From Chloroflexota bacterium (GTDB lineage: Bacteria > Chloroflexota > Chloroflexia > Chloroflexales > Chloroflexaceae), in the NCBI GenBank assembly GCA_013388805.1, contig JACAEO010000022.1, forward strand, positions 1 to 46,218: 46,218 nt of DNA, in the 5' to 3' direction. Positions 34,774 through 41,742 of this stretch are shown here, piece after piece. The notes under the pieces are model-generated. The model worked only from the letters and a program-made list of their open reading frames with translations. It ran no database searches and had not been told where the DNA came from. Both the position numbers and the translations under genes were made by a program. The first letter of the stretch is position 1. Each line of letters starts with the position of its first letter.

Positions 34774-35616
34774 TCAGTTCACTTGTTGGAAGCCAAAGCT
34801 ACCCAGGATCGCCTGGCCGCGCGGTGCGAGCACGAAATCGATGAAGGCCCTGGCGAGCGCCGGGTTCGCGGCATCGTCGAGGGGCGCGATGGGGTATTCG
34901 ACGATCGTGTTCAGCTCAGCGGGGATTTCGAGCACCAGGACGCGATCGCGATCGCTGGCGGGATCGGTGCTGAAGACAATCCCGGCATCCGCCTCGCCGA
35001 GCAACACCTTGGTGAACGTCGCGCGCACGCTATCCTCGTAGGAACGCACATTGGCCAGCACGCGCTCACGATAATCGGCGCCATACTCGGGCAGCGCCGA
35101 GGCCTTGTCGAGAAAGCTCAGCGCGTACTGCCCGGCGGCCGCAGCCTGGTCGGCCAACACCAGGCGCAGACCGGGGCGGGCGAGGTCGCGCAGGCTGGTC
35201 ACATTGCCGGGATTATCCGCCGGGGCCACGACCACGATACGATTACGGGCGAAAACCGTGACGGCTTCAGGGTCGATCCGGCCACTGCGTATCGCGAGAT
35301 CCATGTGGTCCTGCAGGGCGGTGGCGAAGACATCGGCCGGCGCGCCTTCGGTGATCTGCGTACCCAGTTGCTGGGCATTGGCAAAGCTGAAATTGATCGT
35401 CACGCCCTGGTACTCAGCTTCAAAGGTGTCGCCAAGCGTGCTGAAAGCGTCGGTCAGCGACGACGCGGCAAAGACGGTCAACGCGCCCGAGGGTGCATCA
35501 CCCGCCGCAGGAGCGCCGGGGGCCGTGGATGCTCCCGCGCAGGCGGTTAGGAAGGCAAGCGCCAGGAGCAACAGCAACAGCAGTGGTCGGACATAGAACA
35601 CGGCGTGTCTCGTCAC
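34774..35616 (-). CDS. modA: ModA, molybdate-binding lipoprotein
   Basis: ModA captures molybdate or tungstate outside the cell. The 280-residue protein has a lipoprotein signal ending in LTAC, then LTVFAASSLTDAFSTLGDTF, in which the AASSL motif and the downstream FANAQQLGTQITEGAPADVF segment form the oxyanion site. ARNRIVVVAPADNPGNV and VLLGEADAGIVFSTDP also match the family. The GTG start at 35616 (TRHAVFYVRPLL) gives a normal signal peptide; the longer frame to 35688 would place an arginine/glycine-rich stretch before it. The operon order is modA then modB. Confidence 0.9.
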   Translation of the reverse strand: MTRHAVFYVRPLLLLLLLALAFLTACAGASTAPGAPAAGDAPSGALTVFAASSLTDAFSTLGDTFEAEYQGVTINFSFANAQQLGTQITEGAPADVFATALQDHMDLAIRSGRIDPEAVTVFARNRIVVVAPADNPGNVTSLRDLARPGLRLVLADQAAAAGQYALSFLDKASALPEYGADYRERVLANVRSYEDSVRATFTKVLLGEADAGIVFSTDPASDRDRVLVLEIPAELNTIVEYPIAPLDDAANPALARAFIDFVLAPRGQAILGSFGFQQVN

Positions 35617-35997
35617 TAGCAACCACCCTCGGCGAGCCAGTCCAGCACCGCCACCACCTGCCCGATGCGCTACCGGAGAACCAGCCACTCGAAGCGGCGC
35701 TCGCGTTCCAGGGCCGTCGCGCGTTGCGCTGTGAGCATGCGCTGCTCAAGATACTAGACCAGGCCCGGCGCCTGTGCGCTGGGCAGGCGCTGATGGATCT
35801 CGTAGCCATACATCGGACGTTGATGGACAAGGCCGAGCGGGGCCATGCTCGGCGCTGAGCGGCTGACGCGCCATCGGCATGGCGACGATCGCCGGAGCAT
35901 GCGTACATTACGACTCAATCGTTGAGTATCTGGAGTGTATCATGGACAATGCGGCACGTCAATTTCGGCTGAGGTCGTACGTGTTCACATTTCTCCC

Positions 35998-36054
35998 GGG
36001 AGCGCGGGCATCTTGCCCGCGGAGACGCGACGAGGGCGGGACGCCCTCGCTCCC
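35998..36054. repeat. Palindromic repeat with three-way junction fold
   Basis: The outer stem is GGGAGCG (35998-36004) with CGCTCCC (36048-36054). Inside are two short hairpins: CGGGCA-TCT-TGCCCG (36005-36019) and AGGGCG-GGA-CGCCCT (36033-36047). The whole can fold as a three-way junction in DNA or RNA. It looks like a member of a dispersed repeat family. Confidence 0.7.
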
Positions 36055-36090
36055 AGGCGCGTGTATGACCCCGGGTGTGAACAGTTACCT

Positions 36091-36278
36091 GAGGTCGAGC
36101 AGCAGCGCATAAGCTATGAGATTGCCTGTGTCTATGCGGCGGCACACGAGGTCAACCCGGCCAGCACAGGTTCCGTGAGGGAAGCCGGCACTGGATTGAA
36201 GCCTATCGCATCGATCCCGACGCAGCCCCTGCGTGGGAAGCGCTTCAACACTTCGTTGCTGCCAAGGCGGTGTGCTGA
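36091..36278 (+). pseudogene. Frameshifted remnant of a helical protein gene
   Basis: One frame gives EVEQQRISYEIACVYAAAHE, and after a shift near 36155-36165 another gives FREGSRHWIEAYRIDPDAAP and then AWEALQHFVAAKAVC, with a TGA at 36276-36278. Together they read like the C-terminus of a TPR-like or other helical protein broken by a frameshift. No N-terminal part is intact. Confidence 0.4.
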
Positions 36279-36631
36279 GGAGTCGTCGCCTCATCTTCCC
36301 CCGAGCTAAAAAGCCCATCGTCCATGGCGGCTTTGCCCCAGTACCCCAAGCGCCTGTTCGAGCTGGAGCAGGCCGAGAAGGAGCGGGACTGCAGCGGCGA
36401 GCTAAGCGCGCCGCCCGCCGGGTCCACGCTGCTCGATCGGGTACACCTCAGACGTTCGCATGACTGGCCGCATCGCGCTGCTTCCGGTACAACAGGAGTA
36501 ACGACACCCGGCAGCCAGGGGTGCTCCAGAGCAGGGTCAGATGGTGAAGATGGCGTTCTGGCCATTGGGGCTCAAGCGAAAGATGCCAACCCACGGTTCG
36601 AAGCTTGCCGGTAGCGGTTCCGATAAGGGGC

Positions 36632-37060
36632 TCAGAGCACGTGCTGATCGGCCAGCTTGGCGATCATAGCGGCGCGGGTCGTCACCTCAAGCTTCGCAAA
36701 GATCCGCCGTAGGTAGATAGCCACCGTCCAGGGACTGATCTCCAGGATCGTCCCAATTGTCTTGTTGGGCAGCCCTTTGGCGATGAGCCGGGCGATCGCC
36801 AACTCGCGTGGGCTGAGGCCCACCGGGTCAGCCTCCTGGGACTGCACCCGGAAGATCAGATACTGGGTACCCGCCAGTTCCAGCTCGCAGACGACCTCCC
36901 CATGACAATTGGGCGTATGCTTCAGCACCTTCGCCTCGTCGCCTGTCTCTGAGAGTTCTACCAGTTGCACCAGTCGCTGGAACAGTTCCTCTATCTCGCT
37001 ACATGCGGCGGGGCTCGTCTCACCGTCGAGGACAGCCGTCCGGGCTGTATGCAGAGACAT
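36632..37060 (-). CDS. Short LuxR/NarL-type HTH transcriptional regulator
   Basis: The 142-residue protein has a C-terminal LuxR-type helix-turn-helix (LSPRELAIARLIAKGLPNKT, then ISPWTVAIYLRRIFAKL, about 78-140). A short N-terminal sensing or dimer domain carries two cysteines (PNCHGEVVCELELAGTQYLI). There is no receiver domain, so it is not a standard response regulator. ATG 37060 follows GGAGGT, a strong site; the frame runs on upstream to 37285, but that part has no plausible fold. It is divergent from the unusual cluster, 414 bases away, and is the natural candidate for its regulator; that is inference. Confidence 0.85.
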   Translation of the reverse strand: MSLHTARTAVLDGETSPAACSEIEELFQRLVQLVELSETGDEAKVLKHTPNCHGEVVCELELAGTQYLIFRVQSQEADPVGLSPRELAIARLIAKGLPNKTIGTILEISPWTVAIYLRRIFAKLEVTTRAAMIAKLADQHVL

Positions 37061-37474
37061 AGTACCTCCCATACGATATGGGGTTTGGCAGTGGGACGAT
37101 GTGGGCCGTGTGCCAGACCCTGGGACACATAGTCTCAAGCGCGGCTCGCAACGTCCGTCACGGGCGAGCCTGGCTCGGGACGGAATACTCGCTGCGAACT
37201 TCGTGCAAACAGGAGCGGCATGCGGCAGCGCGCTTCTAAGACGCCGGGAAGATCCGTGAACGTGTTGGTGGGGCGTTACTGCCACGCGCTACAGGTGGTG
37301 GACCGTAGAATTATAACGACGACCGCCGGAAAGAGACAGTCATTTGTCTGAGTGACACCCAGGTGTATGAAGCACATGCCTGCGTCCTCGCCTCATGCGA
37401 CTAGGCGATGGTGTATGAAAGTAGTATATCCCTTGTATTCGACATCTTGCCAGCCGGATCAAGGAGGCGCATCC
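37061..37474. promoter_or_regulatory. Divergent intergenic region before the Glu-rich gene cluster
   Basis: This 414-base stretch carries no supported gene. A TTGTCT/TATGAA pair (37344-37349 and 37366-37371, 16-base spacing) is a possible plus-strand promoter. The phrase GGTGTATGAA occurs twice, near 37362 and 37409, and TCGCCT...AGGCGA around 37390-37408 is a short inverted repeat. These could be sites for the divergent LuxR-type regulator. Confidence 0.35.
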
Positions 37475-38422
37475 ATGATGCCACGTCAGAATGGCCAGAT
37501 GGAATGGGAGTACGAGGAAGAGCTGGAGGGGGAGTACGAGGAAGAGCTGGAGGGGGAGTTCGAGGAAGAGCTGGAGGGGGAGTTCGAAGGCGAGGAATTT
37601 CTTGGTACGATCGCGCGCGGCATCGGTAGTATCCTCGGCGAGAGTGAGGAAGAGTTCGAGGAAGAGTACGAATTCGAGGAAGAGTACGAGATGGAGGGTG
37701 AGTTTGAGGGCGAGTACGAGGGCGAGGAATTTTTCCGGCGGATCGGGCGTTTCGTGCGCCGGGCCGCTCCTGTGCTGAGGCGGGTGGCCCGGGTCGCCGC
37801 GCCCATTGTCGGCACCGCCGTCGGCGGTCCACTCGGCGGCATCCTCGGCCGTGCCGCTACTGCTGCCCTTGGAGAAGGTGAGTACGAGGGCGAGTACGAG
37901 AGCGAGTACGAGGGTGAGTACGAGACTGAGTACGAGCTTGAGGCCCCGCCCACGACGCAGCAAGAGGCCCTGGCCGAGTTTATGGCTGCCGTTGCCTCCC
38001 GCGCCCAGACCGAGGCCGAGGCCGAGGCGATGATCGGCGCCGCCGTGGTGACAACCCTCTCGGCCGCTGACCGGGCACGCATCTACAACGTGCTCGCCAA
38101 CCTCAATCGCGGCGCTGCCGCGCTGACGCTCCTACTGCGCCGCCACCGCTCCACCCGCCCCGCGATTCGTATCGTCCCGTCGATCGTGCGCTCCACAGGC
38201 CGCACCCTCGCGCGCCACGCCGCCACCGGACGCCCCGTGACCCCGCGCGTCGCCGGCCAGGTGATGGCCGCCACTACGCGACGGCTGCTGGGCAGCCCGC
38301 GCCGCACAGCGGCCGCTATGCGCCGCAATGTGCGCGGCACCAGGGCCGCCGCCCGCTTGCGTCGCCAGTCCGTCCGCCGCGCCGTCAGGCCCGCACGCCG
38401 CCAGCCCCCTGTACGCGGCTAG
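37475..38422 (+). CDS. Charge-segregated Glu-rich repeat protein, paralog 1
   Basis: The 315-residue protein has alternating charge blocks. Residues about 10-41 and 56-85 are Glu with Tyr, Phe or Trp at regular spacing, including three 8-residue units of the form YEEELEGE at 13-36. Residues 86-133 are cationic and hydrophobic (FFRRIGRFVRRAAPVLRR, then PIVGTAVGGPLGGILG). Residues 134-158 are acidic again, ending in YELEAPP. A helical part follows, with EAEAEAMIGAA, then an arginine-rich tail containing GRPVTPR and GSPRR. There is no Sec signal. ATG 37475 follows AAGGAGG; ATG 37478 is also possible. It shares its whole plan with the next gene. Function unknown; the cationic GG-rich part resembles a membrane-active peptide held between acidic blocks. 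Confidence 0.8.
   Translation: MMPRQNGQMEWEYEEELEGEYEEELEGEFEEELEGEFEGEEFLGTIARGIGSILGESEEEFEEEYEFEEEYEMEGEFEGEYEGEEFFRRIGRFVRRAAPVLRRVARVAAPIVGTAVGGPLGGILGRAATAALGEGEYEGEYESEYEGEYETEYELEAPPTTQQEALAEFMAAVASRAQTEAEAEAMIGAAVVTTLSAADRARIYNVLANLNRGAAALTLLLRRHRSTRPAIRIVPSIVRSTGRTLARHAATGRPVTPRVAGQVMAATTRRLLGSPRRTAAAMRRNVRGTRAAARLRRQSVRRAVRPARRQPPVRG
37508..37579 (+). repeat. Three 24-bp tandem coding repeats
   Basis: Units at 37508-37531, 37532-37555 and 37556-37579 differ at one position and encode the unit E[YF]EEELEG. A partial fourth follows. They are coding repeats that can expand or contract in frame. Confidence 0.85.
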
Positions 38423-38522
38423 AACCGCATCACCCGACGTCGTACGACCGGCGCAGCCGTCCCGGCACGGCGATCTGGCCGGCACATTCAGGGGCCGGCG
38501 CCCGGATCATAAAGGAGGGTTT

Positions 38523-39827
38523 ATGGTTGCGGCGATGCGCGCGTATGAGCTTGAGGCTGCCCCGGCTCAGGAGTTCGAGGAGGAGTACGAGTTAGAGGGC
38601 GAGTGGGAGTACGAGGGCGAGCTGGAGGGCGAGTGGGAGTACGAGGGTGAGCTGGAGGGCGAGTGGGAGTACGAGGGCGAGCTGGAGGGCGAGTGGGAGC
38701 ACGAGGGCGAGGCTGAGGCTGAGGCGTTCTTCGGCCAGTTGGCCCGGCTGGCCCGCCGCGCTGTGAGTTCCCCGGCCCTCCGCCGCGTCGGCCTTGCCGC
38801 TGCCCGCAGTGCCACCCGTGGGCTTGGGCGCGTGGGCCGCGCTGCTGGCGGGGCGCTCGCCGGCGGTCAGGGCGCCCGAATAGGACAGGCCCTCGGCGGC
38901 CAGCTTGGCACGCTGCTCGGCAGCCTGTTGCCCCAGCGAGAGTACGAGGGTGAGTGGGAGTACGAGTACGAGGTCAACCCGATCGCCCGCATCTACCCCG
39001 ACGTCCTGCTGGAGCATCTCGGGCACGCTGCCGCCAATGCGCGGAGTGAGGCCGAGGCCGAGGCGTTCGTCGGTGCGATGATCCCCGTTGCCGCGCGCAT
39101 CGCGCCGCAGGCAGCGCGGGTGTTGGCCCGTTCGACGCCGCAGCTGGTGCGTGGCCTGACCAACGTCGCCCGCACGCTGCGTGCCGCGGGCCCGGCCCGC
39201 AATCTCGTCCGCACGCTGCCCACGGTCGCCCGCACCACGGTGACCTCGCTCGCGCGTCAGGCCGCGCGGGGCCGACCAGTTACGCCTCGTACGGCCGTGC
39301 GCACCCTTGCCCGTCAGACGATGCGCGTGGTTGGTAGTCCCCAGCGTGCCACCAGCGCCTACCGCCGTTCCCGCGCCCTGGACCGGCGCTACCATCAGGC
39401 CGTCCAGGCCGCCGGGCGCCGCCCGGGCGTACGCGCCACTGGTCGCCCCCGTCCCCTGATAGCACCGCGAGGCCGGCTGGTGCGCCGCGTTGTTATGCCC
39501 GATGGCCGCGTTGTGCGTCAGGTTGCCCGGCCCGTCCCCGGCCGCCGCGTAGCGCCGCCCGTCGGCGGGCTGGTGCGCCGCGTCGCCTTACCTGACGGCC
39601 GCGTCGTGCGCCAGGTTGTCGGGCCCGCCCGTCGTGTCGCGGGGCCCGGCGGGGTCGTGCGCCAGGTAGCCGGAGGGGTGGCGCCGTGCACCTGCCACGG
39701 GCCACTGATGGCGCCAGTGGTCGCTCCGCCGGTGGTCGCGCGGCCCGTCGTTGCTCAGCCAATGCTGTGTGATTGTGGGACGGTGCAGCACCTGTGCCCA
39801 AACTGCTTCGGGCTGAGGGAGTACTGA
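38523..39827 (+). CDS. Charge-segregated Glu-rich repeat protein, paralog 2
   Basis: The 434-residue paralog of the previous gene has the same order. Acidic-aromatic repeats lie at 17-68, including four 10-residue units of the form EGEWEYEGEL at 25-64. A cationic/Gly-rich hydrophobic segment follows (FFGQLARLARRAVSS, then GQALGGQLGTLLGSLLP), a second short acidic block (REYEGEWEYEYE), and a helical part with EAEAEAFVGAM. The arginine-rich region contains GRPVTPR and GSPQR. It then adds an extra tail with three repeats around PDGRVVRQV and a Cys-rich end: CTCH at 389-392, CDC at 416-418 and CPNC at 425-428, likely a zinc or iron site. ATG 38523 follows AAAGGAGG. Confidence 0.8.
   Translation: MVAAMRAYELEAAPAQEFEEEYELEGEWEYEGELEGEWEYEGELEGEWEYEGELEGEWEHEGEAEAEAFFGQLARLARRAVSSPALRRVGLAAARSATRGLGRVGRAAGGALAGGQGARIGQALGGQLGTLLGSLLPQREYEGEWEYEYEVNPIARIYPDVLLEHLGHAAANARSEAEAEAFVGAMIPVAARIAPQAARVLARSTPQLVRGLTNVARTLRAAGPARNLVRTLPTVARTTVTSLARQAARGRPVTPRTAVRTLARQTMRVVGSPQRATSAYRRSRALDRRYHQAVQAAGRRPGVRATGRPRPLIAPRGRLVRRVVMPDGRVVRQVARPVPGRRVAPPVGGLVRRVALPDGRVVRQVVGPARRVAGPGGVVRQVAGGVAPCTCHGPLMAPVVAPPVVARPVVAQPMLCDCGTVQHLCPNCFGLREY
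38595..38714 (+). repeat. Four 30-bp tandem coding repeats
   Basis: Units start at 38595, 38625, 38655 and 38685 and are nearly identical in DNA. Each encodes EGEWEYEGEL or a close variant. DNA-level identity means recent expansion or active homogenisation. Confidence 0.85.
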
Positions 39828-39830
39828 GCG

Positions 39831-41168
39831 ATGAGCGCGCCACCAGAGAAAGCCCGCACGCCGGCAGGGCGCGCAGTCGCCCGGGCACCGGGGCGGGCGC
39901 GCCCGCGGCGACTAGGGCCGAAGCTGGCGCCCTGGCTCACGGGGCAGGCGGTCAACGTCACCCGGCACGCCCGGGCCCTGCGCTCGTTCCAGCGTCACGA
40001 GTTCGGCGCGGGCAGCGAGGCGCCGACAGAGGCCCACATCCAGGCCGTCAACAGCCTGATGGCCTCGCTGCGCGGCGAACTGCTCCGGCTAACGACGCAG
40101 GTTGACAGCGCCGTCGCCACCGCCCTGCAGCTGCCCTCCACCACCAACCTCCAGCGGGCGCTGCGCTACAAAGAGCGGGCCCACGACTGGGTGCAGGCCA
40201 TCGAGCGGGTCTGGGACTTCTACTTCGAGCTGTTCGGGCAGCGCCAGACCCGTTTCGGCACCTGGCTGCTGGGGTGCGACCGGATCGCCCTCGACTGCTA
40301 TACTGAGGCCTACATGGGCCTTGGGGTGGCGCGACCCGTGCCTGCGCCGCCGCCGTTCTCCTATATGCGCACCGGCTTCTCGCCGGCCACCTTCAGGCGG
40401 AATATCCCGCTGCGACGGCTGGGACGGCAACTCAATCCATTCCCGCTGATCCAGCTGCCCTACCACCGCCTGATCAATCCATGGACCCTGGGGGCGGTTT
40501 TGCACGAGGTCAGCCACAACCTGCAGAACGACCTGGGCCTGGAGCGCGCCGTGCCCCGCAACATCGCCCGCAGGCTCCTGGCAGGCGGCTACGGTAGCCA
40601 CATCGCATCGATCTGGACGCGCTGGAACCGCGAGGCGTTCGCCGACCTCAGTGGGCTGCTCCTCGGCGGCCCGGCCGTGGTCGGCTCGCTGATGGACGTA
40701 ATCGGCCGCGGACCGGCGATGGTGACGGCCTTCCGCGAGGGCACGCCCCACCCCACACCCTACCTGCGCGCCTTCGTCAGCATTGAGTTGCTACGCCGCA
40801 TGGGTTTCCCCAACGAGGCCCGCGCCTACGAACAGCTCTGGCGCAGCCTCTACCCCGACCCGGGCGTGGGCAACATACCGCCGCCGCTGCTGCGGACCTG
40901 GCCGGAGGTGATCCCGCTGGTGGTGGACACGGTCTGCTTCCAGCCCTACGTCTCCCTGGGTGACCGCTCACTGGCCGAAGTGCTGCGCTTCGCGCCCAAA
41001 GAGCAGCAGATGGTCGAGGAGGCGGCCGGACGCCTCGGCAAAGGCACCGACCCCGGCGTGATCCCGGCGCGTTTCCTGATCGGCGCGGCCCGCGTTGCCT
41101 TCGAGCGACGCCTCGCCCCGCCCGAGGTGATCACCCACTATTTCTACCACGAACTGGCGAGGAGATGA
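39831..41168 (+). CDS. HExxH metallopeptidase-like protein
   Basis: This is a 445-residue protein with a basic, disordered first 35 residues and then a mainly helical body. The motif LGAVLHEVSHNLQND holds HExxH (His225, Glu226, His229). EAFADLSGLL, with Glu268, lies 38 residues later and provides a plausible third ligand, as in gluzincin-type zinc peptidases. I do not recognise the family, and peptidase activity is not proven. It starts three bases after the paralog 2 stop and is certainly co-transcribed with it. It could process the Glu-rich proteins. There is no signal peptide. Confidence 0.7.
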   Translation: MSAPPEKARTPAGRAVARAPGRARPRRLGPKLAPWLTGQAVNVTRHARALRSFQRHEFGAGSEAPTEAHIQAVNSLMASLRGELLRLTTQVDSAVATALQLPSTTNLQRALRYKERAHDWVQAIERVWDFYFELFGQRQTRFGTWLLGCDRIALDCYTEAYMGLGVARPVPAPPPFSYMRTGFSPATFRRNIPLRRLGRQLNPFPLIQLPYHRLINPWTLGAVLHEVSHNLQNDLGLERAVPRNIARRLLAGGYGSHIASIWTRWNREAFADLSGLLLGGPAVVGSLMDVIGRGPAMVTAFREGTPHPTPYLRAFVSIELLRRMGFPNEARAYEQLWRSLYPDPGVGNIPPPLLRTWPEVIPLVVDTVCFQPYVSLGDRSLAEVLRFAPKEQQMVEEAAGRLGKGTDPGVIPARFLIGAARVAFERRLAPPEVITHYFYHELARR

Positions 41169-41172
41169 GCCG

Positions 41173-41730
41173 ATGAGCACGGAAGCGGCGTTCGCCACCC
41201 TCGAACAGCGGCTCCACGCCCTCCTGGAGGCCCTCACCGGCCTGCATACGACCGTCGTCGTTGACCGTCCCCTCCAGGGCCAGCCCGCCCCGCAGGACAC
41301 GCCGGCCCTGGTCGATATCATCGGCGCCGGCGCCGAGAACCTGATCGGCTGGACGATGGAGGCCCTGGTCGCCGTCCAGGAGAGCCACCCCGCGGCGCGG
41401 CGTGACGACATCGGCGCCCTACGCGACGTGCTCTCGGCCTGCCACGAGCGTATCATGCAGGTCAATCAGGGCCTGTTGACCGAGCTCATGTCCTACGAGC
41501 GCGTCGCCGACCTGGCGCGTGTCGGGCGGACCCGCGGCGGCGAGTGGCGCGTCTGGGCCCTGTCGGTGAAGCAGACCCTTGAGCGCTGCCGCGAGCCGCT
41601 CTTCGACCTGCAGGAAGCTCAATTCGAGTGCTGGCGCGAGCTCGCCGAACACGCCGGCCAGCGCCGGGCCGCTCTGATCGCGCACGAGCGCCTCGCTTCG
41701 GGCCGCAACCAGACCTCAACCTCTGCGTAG
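41173..41730 (+). CDS. Small helical protein of unknown function
   Basis: The 185-residue, all-helical, soluble protein (LEQRLHALLEALTGLHT, LRDVLSACHERIMQVNQG, FECWRELAEHAGQRRAAL) has no known motif. It is four bases after the metallopeptidase-like gene and twelve before the next, so it is part of the same unit. Size and helical content would fit a chaperone or adaptor, but nothing in the sequence proves this. Confidence 0.7.
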   Translation: MSTEAAFATLEQRLHALLEALTGLHTTVVVDRPLQGQPAPQDTPALVDIIGAGAENLIGWTMEALVAVQESHPAARRDDIGALRDVLSACHERIMQVNQGLLTELMSYERVADLARVGRTRGGEWRVWALSVKQTLERCREPLFDLQEAQFECWRELAEHAGQRRAALIAHERLASGRNQTSTSA

Positions 41731-41742
41731 GAGAAGACCCTG

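Larger units (their letters stand above)
35617..36630. other. Decayed intergenic region with repeats and gene remnants
   Basis: About one kilobase without an intact gene. At 35650-35858 a frame of helical character (PDALPENQPLEAALAFQG, EHALLKILDQARRL) runs without a sensible start and may be a remnant. A folded repeat lies at 35998-36054 and a frameshifted remnant at 36091-36278. The frames at 36245-36614 are short and on both strands. The region separates mod genes from the unusual cluster to the right and may mark a former insertion boundary. Confidence 0.5.

Noticed and set aside
33592-35550. 652-codon plus-strand frame over modB and modA
   Set aside because: Antisense to modAB, whose motifs and signal peptide are clear.
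37508-38714. Tandem repeats considered as a CRISPR array
   Set aside because: Units are contiguous without spacers, are multiples of three, and encode regular protein repeats in the open frame.
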